Translations under genes and position numbers: made by a program
Assembly: GCF_018614095.1 (NCBI RefSeq)
Contig: NZ_JAGGOY010000036.1
Location: 60,667 to 124,666, forward strand
Direction: 5' to 3'
Length of the DNA: 64,000 nt
DNA from: Streptomyces sp. ISL-87
Lineage (GTDB): Bacteria > Actinomycetota > Actinomycetes > Streptomycetales > Streptomycetaceae
The notes under the pieces: model-generated
Database searches by the model: none
Told to the model about the DNA's origin: nothing
What the model saw: only the letters and a program-made list of their open reading frames with translations
Shown: in pieces, positions 49,623-59,869 of the stretch
Numbering within the stretch: position 1 is the stretch's first letter
Layout: every line of letters starts with the position of its first letter

Positions 49623-49711
49623 CGCTTGCGCCCCTGACGCCGATGCGCCCTGGACGCCGATGCGGCGTGGACGGCGCACGGATTGTCGCCGCCAGCCGAC
49701 ACAATGGGCGT

Positions 49712-51220
49712 GTGAGTACCACCAGCCTTCCCTCGCCCGACCACGCCGCCGAGCTCCGCGCCGCCCTGCTCGCCGCCGGCTTCACCGCCGACGGGCTGCT
49801 CGACCTCCTCGGCGCCCCCGCCTACGCCGCGTTGGCCCGCAGCGAGACGGTCCCCGCGCTGCGCGCCACCCGCGGCCGCGCGGACGGCCCGCTCGCGGCC
49901 CTGGTCCGGCTGTTCCTGCTTCAGCAGCCCGTGCCGTACGCGGATGCCGCGGGCGCGCTGCCCGCCCCGGCCGCGCTCGCCGACGGCTGGCTGCGCCGGG
50001 AAGGCGAAGAGGTGTACGCCACCGTCGACGTGCGCCCGTACAGCGGCCCGGACGGCGAGGACTGGTTCATCGTCTCCGACCTCGGCTGCGCCGTCGGCGG
50101 GGCCGGCGGGATCGGCAGCCGCCAGGAGGGCGTGGTCCTCGGGGTCGGCGGCGCCTCCACCACCCTGGCCGGAATCACCGTCCGCATCCCGGTCGGCAGC
50201 GCGCTGGACCTCGGTACCGGATCCGGGATCCAGGCCCTGCACGCCGCCCAGCACGCCACCAGGGTCACCGCCACCGACGTCAACCCCCGGGCTCTGGAAT
50301 TCACCCGTTTGACGTTGGCGCTGTCCGGGGCCCCCGAGGCCGAGCTGCTCACCGGGTCGCTCTTCGAACCGGTCGGCGAGGCCACGTACGACCTGATCGT
50401 GTCGAATCCGCCCTTCGTGATCTCCCCCGGTGCCCGCCTGACCTACCGGGACGGCGGCATGGGCGGCGACGACCTGTGCCGGACCCTGGTCCAGGAGGCC
50501 GGCGTGCACCTCAACCCCGGCGGGTACGCGCAGTTCCTGGGCAACTGGCAGCACGTGGACGGCGAGGACTGGCGCGACCGGGTGCGGTCCTGGGTGCCGC
50601 GCGGCTGCGACGCCTGGATCGTGCAGCGTGATGTGCAGGACGTCACGCAGTACGCGGAGCTGTGGCTGCGCGACGCGGGGGATCACCGCAGCGACCCGGC
50701 GGAGTACACGCGGCGGTACGAGGACTGGCTGGACGAGTTCGAGGCCCGCAAGACCAAGGCCGTCGGCTTCGGCTGGATCACCCTGCGCCGCACCGACGCG
50801 GCCGAGCCGTCGATCGTGGTCGAGGAGTGGCCGCACTCGGTGGAGCAGCCGCTCGGGGAGACCGTGCAGGCGCACTTCGCCCGGCAGGACTACCTGCGAG
50901 ACCACGACGACGCGGCCCTGCTGGCCGGGCACTTTGTGCTGGCCGAGGAGGTCGTCCAGGAGCAGGTCGGCGCGCCCGGGGCGGAGGACCCGGAGCACGT
51001 GGTGCTCCGGCAGAACCGCGGGATGCGGCGCGCCACGAAGGTCGACACGGTCGGGGCGGGCTTCGCCGGAGTGTGCGACGGCTCACTCAGCGCGGGCCGG
51101 ATCCTCGACGCGATCGCGCAACTGGTGCAGGAGGATCCGGTTGTCCTGCGCGACCGCACCCCGGAGGCGATCCGGATGCTCGTGGAGCAGGGTTTCCTGG
51201 AGCCGGTGACGGGTCCGTGA
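49712..51220 (+). CDS. Class I SAM-dependent methyltransferase (HemK/rRNA-type)
   Basis: 502 residues. An N-terminal helical domain (~1-140) is followed by the Rossmann methyltransferase domain (~150-330) with ALDLGTGSGIQALHAA (SAM loop) and the N-methyltransferase motif IVSNPPFV. A C-terminal part (~340-502) is not recognised. NPPF indicates methylation of a planar nitrogen, as in HemK (release-factor Gln) or rRNA/DNA adenine/guanine enzymes. Which substrate is open. GTG 49712 follows the terminator by 89 bases; the first conserved residues begin there. Confidence 0.88.
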   Translation: MSTTSLPSPDHAAELRAALLAAGFTADGLLDLLGAPAYAALARSETVPALRATRGRADGPLAALVRLFLLQQPVPYADAAGALPAPAALADGWLRREGEEVYATVDVRPYSGPDGEDWFIVSDLGCAVGGAGGIGSRQEGVVLGVGGASTTLAGITVRIPVGSALDLGTGSGIQALHAAQHATRVTATDVNPRALEFTRLTLALSGAPEAELLTGSLFEPVGEATYDLIVSNPPFVISPGARLTYRDGGMGGDDLCRTLVQEAGVHLNPGGYAQFLGNWQHVDGEDWRDRVRSWVPRGCDAWIVQRDVQDVTQYAELWLRDAGDHRSDPAEYTRRYEDWLDEFEARKTKAVGFGWITLRRTDAAEPSIVVEEWPHSVEQPLGETVQAHFARQDYLRDHDDAALLAGHFVLAEEVVQEQVGAPGAEDPEHVVLRQNRGMRRATKVDTVGAGFAGVCDGSLSAGRILDAIAQLVQEDPVVLRDRTPEAIRMLVEQGFLEPVTGP

Positions 51221-51373
51221 CGGGCCCGTCACGGGTCCTGTGACGGGCTCCGCGGACCGGTCGACCCCTTGATGTAACCCGGGGTTCGCCTGGCGTATCC
51301 CTTGGGCTGACAGGCTCCCGGTCATCGGGATCCGGGGGGATCCCGAGAGCGGCCCGGGGGTAAGGGGAACGGC

Positions 51374-51571
51374 ATGGAACGCGGTCCGGCGATCTTCGCG
51401 GCGACCGTGTTCCTGCTGTTCGGGGCGGCTCTGCTGGCCTGGACGGGCGCGCGCGTCCTGCACCGCGCGCCGGTGGCTGAGGGCGTGCGCCCCGTCGTGG
51501 CCGTGCCGGTGGCGGTACTGGCCGGCGGGGTGTCGCTGGCCCTCGGGGTGTGGTGCCTCGCGCGGCTCTGA
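51374..51571 (+). CDS. Small two-helix membrane protein
   Basis: 65 residues, ATG 51374 with GGGGGTAAGGGG upstream. Two hydrophobic segments (~6-27 and ~40-62) are separated by a short loop (RVLHRAPVAEGVRP). It lies between the methyltransferase and topA. Recognisable in other Streptomyces by position, but no function is known. Confidence 0.7.
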   Translation: MERGPAIFAATVFLLFGAALLAWTGARVLHRAPVAEGVRPVVAVPVAVLAGGVSLALGVWCLARL

Positions 51572-51826
51572 CGCGGGGGCACGAGCCGACGTAAATCCGG
51601 ACGTCAGGCAGGGTGCGGGAGCGGGGCCAGACGGCCCTTTGGCCACTCGGCCCGGTGATCGGGACGGGTCCGGCGCGGTATCCGGGCGGCAGAAATGGCA
51701 CTTGTCGGGTTACCGTTCGAGTGGCCGTTGCGGGCTTGTGCCGTTTGACACGGGGGCGGGTTGTACCGTCACACTCCGCAGCGTCGCCGTACCGCGACCG
51801 AGTGCCGACCGGAGAGAAGAGCCAAG

Positions 51827-54664
51827 TTGTCCCCGACTAGCGAGACCGCAAAGGGCGGCCGCCGACTCGTCATCGTCGAGTCCCCTGCCAAGGCGAAGAC
51901 GATCAAGGGCTACCTCGGCCCGGGATACGTCGTCGAGGCGAGCGTCGGGCACATCCGCGACCTCCCCAGCGGCGCGGCCGAGGTTCCCGACAAGTACACC
52001 GGCGAGGTCCGCCGCCTCGGCGTGGACGTCGAGCACGACTTCCAGCCGATCTATGTGGTCAATGCGGACAAGAAGGCCCAGGTCAGGAAGCTCAAGGAGC
52101 TGCTGGCCGAGTCCGACGAACTCTTCCTCGCCACCGATGAGGACCGCGAGGGCGAAGCCATCGCGTGGCACCTCCAGGAAGTCCTCAAGCCCAAGGTCCC
52201 CGTCCACCGGATGGTCTTCCACGAGATCACCAAGGACGCGATCCGCGACGCCGTCGCCAACCCGCGCGAGCTGAACCAGCGCATGGTCGACGCCCAGGAG
52301 ACCCGCCGCATCCTCGACCGCCTCTACGGCTACGAGGTCTCGCCGGTCCTGTGGAAGAAGGTCATGCCGAAGCTGTCGGCGGGCCGCGTCCAGTCGGTGG
52401 CCACCCGCCTCGTCGTCGAGCGGGAGCGCGAGCGCATCGCCTTCCGTTCCGCCGAGTACTGGGACCTGACCGGAACCTTCTCCACCGGGCGGGCCGGTGA
52501 CGCGTCCGACCCCTCGACCCTGGTCGCCCGCCTGAACACGGTGGACGGCAAGCGCGTCGCTCAGGGCCGCGACTTCGGCTCGAACGGGCAGCTCAAGAGC
52601 GAGGTGCTGCACCTCGACGAGGCGAACGCGCGGGCCCTGGCCGCCGCGCTGGCGGACACCTCGTTCGCCGTCCGCTCGGTCGAGTCCAAGCCGTACCGCC
52701 GCTCCCCGTACGCCCCGTTCCGTACGACGACGCTCCAGCAGGAGGCCTCGCGCAAGCTCGGCTTCGGTGCGAAGGCGACGATGCAGGTGGCGCAGAAGCT
52801 GTACGAGAACGGCTTCATCACCTACATGCGTACGGACTCCACGACGCTCTCCGACACCGCGGTGACGGCGGCCCGTGCGCAGGTCACGCAGCTGTACGGG
52901 GCCGACTACCTGCCGGAGAAGCCGCGCACCTACGCGGGCAAGGTCAAGAACGCGCAGGAGGCGCACGAGGCGATCCGCCCCTCGGGTGATCGTTTCCGCA
53001 CCCCGGCCGAGACGGGCCTGACCGGCGACCAGTTCCGCCTGTACGAGCTGATCTGGAAGCGGACCGTCGCCTCCCAGATGAAGGACGCGGTCGGCAACTC
53101 GGTGACGGTGAAGATCGCCGGCCGGGCGAGCGACGGCCGGGACGCGGAATTCACCGCCTCCGGCAAGACGATCACCTTCCACGGCTTCATGAAGGCCTAC
53201 GTCGAGGGCGCGGACGACCCGAACGCCGAGCTCGACGACCGCGAGAAGCGGCTTCCGCAGGTCGCGGAGGGCGACGCGCTGTCGGCCGAGGAGATCACGG
53301 CGGACGGCCACTCGACCAAGCCGCCGGCCCGCTACACCGAGGCCTCGCTGGTCAAGGAGCTGGAGGAGCGGGAGATCGGCCGCCCGTCGACGTACGCGTC
53401 GATCATCGGCACGATCCTGGACCGCGGATACGTCTTCAAGAAGGGCACGGCGCTCGTGCCGTCCTTCCTGTCGTTCGCCGTGGTCAACCTGCTGGAGACG
53501 CACTTCGGGCGGCTCGTCGACTACGACTTCACCGCGAAGATGGAGGACGACCTCGACCGCATCGCGCGGGGCGAGGCGCAGTCCGTGCCGTGGCTGAAGC
53601 GGTTCTACTTCGGTGCGGAGGACGCGTCGGAGGTCGTACCGGCCGACGGCGACCACCTGGGCGGCCTGAAGGAGCTGGTCACGGACCTGGGCGCGATCGA
53701 CGCCCGGGAGATCTCCTCCTTCCCGGTCGGCGAGGGCATCGTGCTGCGGGTCGGCCGCTACGGGCCGTACGTGGAGCGGGGCGAGAAGGACGCGGAAGGC
53801 CACCAGCGGGCCGACGTGCCGGAGGAACTGGCGCCGGACGAGCTGACGGTCGAGTACGCGGAGGAGCTGTTCGCGAAGCCGAGCGGCGAGTTCGAGCTGG
53901 GCACGGACCCGGTGAGCGGGAACGAGATCGTCGCGAAGGACGGCCGCTACGGGCCGTACGTGACGGAGATCCTGCCCGAGGGCACGCCGAAGACCGGCAA
54001 GAACGCGGTGAAGCCGCGGACGGCCTCGCTGTTCAAGTCGATGACGCTGGACACGGTCACTCTGGACGACGCGCTGCGCCTCATGTCGCTCCCGCGCGTG
54101 GTGGGCGTGGACGCGGAGGGCGTGGAGATCACGGCCCAGAACGGCCGGTACGGCCCGTACCTGAAGAAGGGCACGGACTCGCGGTCGCTGGAGACCGAGG
54201 ACCAGCTGTTCTCGATCACGCTGGACGAGGCCCTGGCCATCTACGCGCAGCCGAAGCAGCGGGGCCGGGCGGCGGCCAAGCCGCCGCTGAAGGAACTGGG
54301 CACGGACCCGGTGAGCGAGAAGCCGGTGGTGGTCAAGGACGGCCGCTTCGGGCCGTACGTGACGGACGGCGAGACGAACGCGACGCTGCGGCGGGACGAC
54401 GACGTCGAGACGATCACGCCGGAGCGGGGCTACGAGCTGCTCGCGGAGAAGCGGGCGAAGGGTCCGGCGAAGAAGACCGCGAAGAAGGCTCCCGCGAAGA
54501 AGGCCCCGGCCAAGAAGGCGACGGCCACGAAGGCGACGGCGACGAAGGCCGCTGCCGCGAAGAAGACGACGACGGCGAGCAAGACCGCTGCCGCGAAGAA
54601 GACGACGGCCAAGAAGACGGTGGCGAAGAAGGCTGCCGCCGTCCCGGCGACGCCGGACGAGTAG
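51827..54664 (+). CDS. topA: DNA topoisomerase I
   Basis: 945 residues, TTG start with GGAGAGAAG upstream. The type IA enzyme relaxes negative supercoils. TOPRIM begins at VIVESPAKAKT and contains ATDEDREGEAIAWH (DxDxE metal site). The catalytic Tyr is in FITYMRTDST (~333). Instead of zinc fingers, the C-terminal third has four repeats of the GRYGPY/GRFGPYV type and a Lys/Ala-rich tail (~890-940, PAKKAPAKK units), which in Streptomyces gives high processivity. A strong terminator follows. The 255-base gap upstream (51572-51826) should hold its supercoiling-sensitive promoters; none is fixed by eye. Confidence 0.96.
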   Translation: MSPTSETAKGGRRLVIVESPAKAKTIKGYLGPGYVVEASVGHIRDLPSGAAEVPDKYTGEVRRLGVDVEHDFQPIYVVNADKKAQVRKLKELLAESDELFLATDEDREGEAIAWHLQEVLKPKVPVHRMVFHEITKDAIRDAVANPRELNQRMVDAQETRRILDRLYGYEVSPVLWKKVMPKLSAGRVQSVATRLVVERERERIAFRSAEYWDLTGTFSTGRAGDASDPSTLVARLNTVDGKRVAQGRDFGSNGQLKSEVLHLDEANARALAAALADTSFAVRSVESKPYRRSPYAPFRTTTLQQEASRKLGFGAKATMQVAQKLYENGFITYMRTDSTTLSDTAVTAARAQVTQLYGADYLPEKPRTYAGKVKNAQEAHEAIRPSGDRFRTPAETGLTGDQFRLYELIWKRTVASQMKDAVGNSVTVKIAGRASDGRDAEFTASGKTITFHGFMKAYVEGADDPNAELDDREKRLPQVAEGDALSAEEITADGHSTKPPARYTEASLVKELEEREIGRPSTYASIIGTILDRGYVFKKGTALVPSFLSFAVVNLLETHFGRLVDYDFTAKMEDDLDRIARGEAQSVPWLKRFYFGAEDASEVVPADGDHLGGLKELVTDLGAIDAREISSFPVGEGIVLRVGRYGPYVERGEKDAEGHQRADVPEELAPDELTVEYAEELFAKPSGEFELGTDPVSGNEIVAKDGRYGPYVTEILPEGTPKTGKNAVKPRTASLFKSMTLDTVTLDDALRLMSLPRVVGVDAEGVEITAQNGRYGPYLKKGTDSRSLETEDQLFSITLDEALAIYAQPKQRGRAAAKPPLKELGTDPVSEKPVVVKDGRFGPYVTDGETNATLRRDDDVETITPERGYELLAEKRAKGPAKKTAKKAPAKKAPAKKATATKATATKAAAAKKTTTASKTAAAKKTTAKKTVAKKAAAVPATPDE

Positions 54665-54679
54665 TCCCAGGCTGACCTG

Positions 54680-54718
54680 GTCGGGGCCCCGCGCACACTG
54701 CGCGGGGCCCCGACTGTT
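54680..54718 (+). terminator. Intrinsic terminator after topA
   Basis: GTCGGGGCCCCGCGC (54680-54694), ACACT loop, GCGCGGGGCCCCGAC (54700-54714), then TGTTTT. Confidence 0.9.
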
Positions 54719-54865
54719 TTCGCGGTCGCGCCGCCGCTGCCGGGGGCCTGTTCCGGACCCGCGCCGGCGGGGCGGGGCGATGTTCCGCGCAGCGGCAGGC
54801 CTGCGACGATCCGGGGTTGTCCACAGGGCTCCGCAGTCGCCAAGCACAGCGGATAGGCTGGGCGG

Positions 54866-57800
54866 ATGACGCGAGCCGAGCAGCCAACGGTCGTGACCGC
54901 CCCCGAGAACCCCACCTACGACGAAGCCCTGGCCGCGGACTCCCGCGAGCGAGCGGTGCGCGCACTGCTGCGCACCCCCAGGCTGCGCCGTCTGTGGAGC
55001 GCTCAGCTGGTGAGCGGCATCGGCGATGTCCTTGCCCTGCTGGTGCTGGTGCTCCTCGCACTTCAGGCAGCGGTCTCCGAAGACTCCTTCGGCGGCGGCT
55101 ACCGCGGTGCGGCCCTGGCCGTCGCCGCCGTCTTCGGGGTCCGGATCCTCGCCACCCTGCTCTTCGGCGCCGTCCTGCTCGGCCCGCTGGCCAAGCTCAC
55201 CGCTCCCGGCGGCAAGCTCGACCGCCGCTGGACGATGATCGGCGCCGACGGGGTCCGCCTCGGCCTCTTCGTCGTAGCCCCGCTCTGGCTCGACTGGATC
55301 CCGGCGCACGCGCTCACCGCCCTGCTGGCCACCGTGTTCGTCTCCGGTGCCGCCGAGCGGCTGTGGACCCTGGCCAAGGAGAGCGCGGCCCCCGCCCTGC
55401 TGCCCGTGCCGCCGCCGGAGGGGGCGACCGTACGCCCGCTCCCGGACCACCTGGACGCGCTGCGCCGGCTGACCCTCCGTACCGCCTTCGCGGCGATGCC
55501 CGCCGCGGCTGCCGCGCTGCTCGCCGCGACCCTGATCGGCAAGGCCCTCGGCCTCGGCGTCGACTGGTTCGCCGAGAACCAGGCGGCGCTCGGCTCGTAC
55601 GTGGCCTCCGGCCTGTTCGCCGCGTCCGTCTCGCTGCTGCTTCCGCTGGTGCTGCCCGCGACGAAGACCCCGCGCCCCCGTTCCCCGCTGGAGGGCCTGC
55701 GGGCCCCCAAGGCGGGCGACCGGCCCGAGAAGGGCCGTACGGGAGTCATCCCGCTCCTCGTCCTGGCCTGCGCGGCAGTCGCCGGAGCGGTGGCCTCCGC
55801 CGCCGCCGTGGGCGTCCTGCACGCCTTCGACCTGGGCGGCGGCCCGGCGACGTTCGCCCTGCTCGTGCTGGCCCTCGTCGGTGGCACCGCTGCCGGAATC
55901 CGCGCCACCCAGGCCGGCAAGGTGCTGCCCGCCCTGTCCCGGCGCCGCCTGCTCGCCCTCGCCATAGCGGTGACCGGGCTGGCGCTTCTGCTGACCGGCC
56001 TGGTCCCGGACACCGCGACCGTGCTGTTCCTGTCACTGCTCGCCGGTATCGCCGCGGGCGTCGCGGCCAGCACCGGTCACACCCTGCTGGACCAGGAGAC
56101 CGAGGAGTTCCGCCGGGCCCGGGTCACCGAGCACCTGCAAGCCGTCGTACGGGTGGCCGTCGGCATCGGGGCCCTCGCCGCCCCGGTCCTGGCCGCGGCG
56201 ATCGGCCCGCACCGGCTGGCCGGCGGCGAGGTCGTCTTCGAGCACGGCGGGGCGGCCTTCACCCTGATGCTGGTCGGCGCGCTGCTGCTGCCCGTGGCCG
56301 TCGTCGTGCTGACCAAGGCCGACGACCGCAGCGGCGTCCCGCTGCGCCGGGACCTGCGCGAGGCGCTGCGCGGCGGGGAACCGGTGCAGGCGCCGTCCGA
56401 GACCGGTTTCTTCATCGCCCTGGAGGGCGGCGACGGGGCCGGCAAGTCCACCCAGGTGGAGGCGCTGGCCGACTGGATACGGGGCAAGGGCCATGAGGTC
56501 GTGGTGACGCGTGAGCCCGGGGCCACCCCGGTCGGCAAGCGGCTCCGCTCGATCCTGCTCGATGTGTCCTCGGCCGGGCTGTCGAACCGTGCCGAGGCGC
56601 TGCTGTACGCCGCCGACCGGGCGGAACACGTGGACACGGTGGTCCGGCCGGCCCTGGAGCGCGGGGCGGTGGTGATCTCCGACCGCTACATCGACTCCTC
56701 GGTGGCTTACCAGGGCGCCGGGCGCGATCTGTCCCCGACCGAGATCGCCCGTATCTCGCGCTGGGCCACCGACGGGCTCGTGCCGAACCTGACGGTGCTG
56801 CTCGACGTATCGCCGGAGGCGGCGCGGGAGCGCTTCACGGAGGCCCCGGACCGGCTGGAGTCGGAGCCGGCGGAGTTCCACCAGCGGGTGCGGGCCGGGT
56901 TCCTGACGCTGGCGGCGTCCGACCCCGGTCGCTACCTCGTGGTCGACGCCGGTCAGGACCCGGAATCGGTGAGCACGGTCGTACGCCACCGGCTGGACCG
57001 CATGCTTCCGCTCTCGGAGGCCGAGGTGGCCGCCCAGATCGAGGCCCGTCGGCTCGCCGAGGAGGAGGCGAAGCGCAGGGCCGAGGAAGAGGCGGCGCGC
57101 AAGGCCGAGGAGGAGCGGCTCCGGGCCGAGGAGGAAGCCCGTAAGGCCCGGGAGGCCGAGGAAGCCCGGATCAAGGCCGAGGCGGAGGCCGCCGAGGCGC
57201 GCCGGATCGCCGAAGAAGAGGCCGCCCGCAAGGCGGAGGAGGAGCGGCTGCGCGCCGCGGAGGAGGCCCGGGTCCGGGCCGAGGCCGAGCGGCTGCGCGC
57301 GGAGGCCGAGGAGAAGGCCCGCGCGCTCGAGGCGGAGCGGCTGCGCAGGCAGGCGGAGGAGGAGGCCCGGCTGCGGGCGGAGGCCGAGGAGCGCCGGCTG
57401 GAGAAGCAGCGGCGGGCCGAGGAGGCTCTGCTGAGGGCCGAGGAGGCCCGTCGGCTGGCGGAGGCCTCGGCGGCCGCTGCTGCCGCCAGGGCGGCGGCTT
57501 CGGCGGCTGCCGCTGCGGCAGCCTCGGCTCCGGGTGCGGCTGCGGCATTCCCGGCGTCTGCTCCGGCCCAGGGTCAGGCCCAGGCCCAGGGTCAGGCCCA
57601 GGCCCAGGGTCAGGGTCAGGCCCAGGCCCAGGCCCAGGGTCAGGCCCCTGCTCCGGCTGCGCCCCCGGCGCCTGCCCCGGCTACGCCCCCAACGCCTCCT
57701 TCGGATGCTGCCCAGACGCCGGCTGCGCCTGTGGCGCCCGCCCCGGCGCCCAAGGTCGGCATGCGGAAGGACCCGCACCCCGACGACGCCGTCACCGTTG

Positions 57801-58375
57801 AGACCCCGATGGCCAAGCGGGTCCTCCAGCCGGACGACGTCACCCAGACCGTCCCGGTGCCCCACGTCGACCCGGCGGCCGCCGCCGAGACCGCGGTGCT
57901 GCCGCCGGTCCGCGCGACTGGCCCGGCGGACGAGACGGCCGTGCTGCCGCCGGTTCGGCCGACCGGTCCCGCGGACGAGACCGCGGTGCTGCCGCCCGTT
58001 CGCCCGGCGGGTCCGGTGGACGAGACCGCGGTGCTGCCGCCGGTTCGTCCGGGTGGCGGGGACGCGCCTGGTGCACCGTCCATCCCGTCCGGCCCGGCCG
58101 CCCCGTCCGCGTCGGCCGGCCGGTCCGCGGCGCGGCCTACCGCGCGGCGGCCCGAGGAGAACCCGGCCGACCGGGTGCCGCCCGGCATCTTCCGGGACTC
58201 CGGCAACGACGCGACCCGCGAGCTCCCGCTCGTCGGGGACACCGGACGGCCGCGCCGGGCGCGCTCGGACTGGGCCGAGGAAACCCCGCTGGACGATCTG
58301 CCGAGCCTGGCGGACGAGCTGCTGGGCCCGCTCCGGGACGACGAGGACGACGAAGGCCGCCCGCGCCGCCGCTGA
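54866..58375 (+). CDS. tmk: MFS-like membrane domain fused to thymidylate kinase, with coiled-coil and repeat tail
   Basis: 1169 residues. Residues ~45-490 are a ~12-helix MFS-like domain. Residues ~513-720 are thymidylate kinase, which makes dTDP from dTMP: ALEGGDGAGKSTQVEALA (P-loop), VTREPGATPVG and VISDRYIDSSVAYQGAGR (DRY motif). Residues ~718-870 form a charged coiled coil of EEEARR heptads. Next come an Ala run, a QAQGQ repeat (~902-925, 12-base DNA repeat) and four copies of DETAVLPPVRPTGPA (~1008-1060). This is the only tmk in the window, next to holB. The fusion is conserved in Streptomyces (SCO3542-like, from memory). Why kinase and membrane are joined is unknown. Confidence 0.93.
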   Translation: MTRAEQPTVVTAPENPTYDEALAADSRERAVRALLRTPRLRRLWSAQLVSGIGDVLALLVLVLLALQAAVSEDSFGGGYRGAALAVAAVFGVRILATLLFGAVLLGPLAKLTAPGGKLDRRWTMIGADGVRLGLFVVAPLWLDWIPAHALTALLATVFVSGAAERLWTLAKESAAPALLPVPPPEGATVRPLPDHLDALRRLTLRTAFAAMPAAAAALLAATLIGKALGLGVDWFAENQAALGSYVASGLFAASVSLLLPLVLPATKTPRPRSPLEGLRAPKAGDRPEKGRTGVIPLLVLACAAVAGAVASAAAVGVLHAFDLGGGPATFALLVLALVGGTAAGIRATQAGKVLPALSRRRLLALAIAVTGLALLLTGLVPDTATVLFLSLLAGIAAGVAASTGHTLLDQETEEFRRARVTEHLQAVVRVAVGIGALAAPVLAAAIGPHRLAGGEVVFEHGGAAFTLMLVGALLLPVAVVVLTKADDRSGVPLRRDLREALRGGEPVQAPSETGFFIALEGGDGAGKSTQVEALADWIRGKGHEVVVTREPGATPVGKRLRSILLDVSSAGLSNRAEALLYAADRAEHVDTVVRPALERGAVVISDRYIDSSVAYQGAGRDLSPTEIARISRWATDGLVPNLTVLLDVSPEAARERFTEAPDRLESEPAEFHQRVRAGFLTLAASDPGRYLVVDAGQDPESVSTVVRHRLDRMLPLSEAEVAAQIEARRLAEEEAKRRAEEEAARKAEEERLRAEEEARKAREAEEARIKAEAEAAEARRIAEEEAARKAEEERLRAAEEARVRAEAERLRAEAEEKARALEAERLRRQAEEEARLRAEAEERRLEKQRRAEEALLRAEEARRLAEASAAAAAARAAASAAAAAAASAPGAAAAFPASAPAQGQAQAQGQAQAQGQGQAQAQAQGQAPAPAAPPAPAPATPPTPPSDAAQTPAAPVAPAPAPKVGMRKDPHPDDAVTVETPMAKRVLQPDDVTQTVPVPHVDPAAAAETAVLPPVRATGPADETAVLPPVRPTGPADETAVLPPVRPAGPVDETAVLPPVRPGGGDAPGAPSIPSGPAAPSASAGRSAARPTARRPEENPADRVPPGIFRDSGNDATRELPLVGDTGRPRRARSDWAEETPLDDLPSLADELLGPLRDDEDDEGRPRRR

Positions 58376-58484
58376 CGGGACGGTTCGGGGATTGTCAGTG
58401 GAGCGCGCCACACTGTGAGCAGGCACGCACCGTGCGGATACGGCACGCACGGCAGGGACGGAACGGCGAGAGGCGGTGGGCGGG

Positions 58485-59696
58485 ATGCCCGTATGGGACG
58501 ACCTGGTGGGTCAGGAGCGCGTGCAGACGCAGCTGGCCGCCGCCGCCCGTGATGCCGACGCCCTGGTCACGGCTGTCACGAACGGGACCGCGCCGCCCGC
58601 CGGGTCCAAGATGACCCACGCCTGGCTGTTCACCGGGCCGCCCGGCTCCGGGCGGTCCACCGCCGCCCGGGCCTTCGCGGCCGCCCTCCAGTGCACCAGC
58701 CCCGACCGCGCCCTGGGCGGTGAACCGGGCTGCGGGTTCTGCGACGGCTGCCACACCACCCTGGTTGGCACGCACGCCGATGTGGAGATCGTCCGTACCG
58801 ATCTGCTGTCCATCGGTGTGAAGGAGACCCGCGCCCTGGTCCGCCGGGCCCAGCTGTCCCCGGCCGTCGGGCGCTGGCAGGTCATCGTCCTGGAGGACGC
58901 CGACCGGCTCACCGAGGGCGCCGGCAATGTACTGCTCAAGGCCGTGGAGGAGCCCGCTCCGCGGACCGTGTGGCTGCTGTGCGCGCCCTCGCTGGAGGAT
59001 GTGCTGCCCACCATCCGCTCCCGCTGTCGGCATCTGACCCTGCGCACCCCGCCCGTCGCCGCCGTCGCGGATGTGCTGGTCCGGCGCGACGGCATCGAGC
59101 CTTCCGTCGCCGCGGCCGCCGCCCGCGCGACCCAGGGGCACATCGGCCGGGCCCGCCGGCTGGCCACCGACGAGGCCGCCCGGTCCCGCCGGGCCGCCGT
59201 GCTGAGGGTCCCGCTCCGCGTCGATGACGTGGGCGGCTGCCTCAAGGCCGCACAGGAGCTCGTCGACACCGCCGCCGAGGACGCCAAGCAGGTCGCGGAG
59301 GAGGTCGACACCAAGGAGACCGAGGAGCTGCGGGCCGCGCTCGGCGCCGCCGCGGGCACCGGGGGCCGGATGCCGCGGGGCACGGCGGGCGTGATGAAGG
59401 AGCTGGAGGACCGGCAGAAGCGCCGTCGCACCCGGACCCAGCGCGACAGCCTCGATTTGGCCCTGACCGACCTGACCGGTTTCTACCGGGACGTGCTGGC
59501 GCTCCAGCTCGGCTCGGGCCTGGCCATCGCGAACGAGGAGATACGCCCGGACCTCGACCGGATCGCCCGCGCCTCGGGTCCCGAGCGCACGTTGCGACGT
59601 ATCGAGGCGATCATCGCGTGCCGGGATGCCCTCGACCGGAATGTGGCCCCGCTCCTCGCGGTCGAGGCCATGACGATGTCCCTCCGGGCGGGCTGA
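58485..59696 (+). CDS. holB: DNA polymerase III delta' subunit
   Basis: 403 residues, clamp-loader AAA+ subunit. VWDDLVGQERVQTQL starts the domain. AWLFTGPPGSGRSTAARAF is a P-loop with Arg in place of the catalytic Lys, as in non-hydrolysing delta'. The zinc site is CGFCDGC near residue 85. LEDADRLTEGAGNVLLKAVEEP is Walker B/sensor, and SRCRHLTL is the SRC motif. ATG 58485 is used; GTG 58476 is also possible. Downstream of tmk, as in many bacteria. Confidence 0.93.
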   Translation: MPVWDDLVGQERVQTQLAAAARDADALVTAVTNGTAPPAGSKMTHAWLFTGPPGSGRSTAARAFAAALQCTSPDRALGGEPGCGFCDGCHTTLVGTHADVEIVRTDLLSIGVKETRALVRRAQLSPAVGRWQVIVLEDADRLTEGAGNVLLKAVEEPAPRTVWLLCAPSLEDVLPTIRSRCRHLTLRTPPVAAVADVLVRRDGIEPSVAAAAARATQGHIGRARRLATDEAARSRRAAVLRVPLRVDDVGGCLKAAQELVDTAAEDAKQVAEEVDTKETEELRAALGAAAGTGGRMPRGTAGVMKELEDRQKRRRTRTQRDSLDLALTDLTGFYRDVLALQLGSGLAIANEEIRPDLDRIARASGPERTLRRIEAIIACRDALDRNVAPLLAVEAMTMSLRAG

Positions 59697-59869
59697 CCCC
59701 GGTCGGCCGTCCTGCTCCGGTTGACGGGTTCACACGTACGAGCGGTCCGGTGAGGCCGCCGGGGACGGGGCCGGTCCGCGCGCGGTGCCGGTCGGACCCC
59801 GGTCGGCGGTCGGCCGCCCGGGGCCGGGTCCGCCGAACGGGCGGCCTGGCCAGGCCGTAGTCTCCAAGC

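Noticed and set aside
51710..55822. A 1,370-codon open frame on the minus strand across topA and the tmk fusion
   Set aside because: It is antisense to two certain genes; long antisense frames are expected in GC-rich Streptomyces DNA. Its composition is Arg/Gly/Leu low-complexity with no domain.
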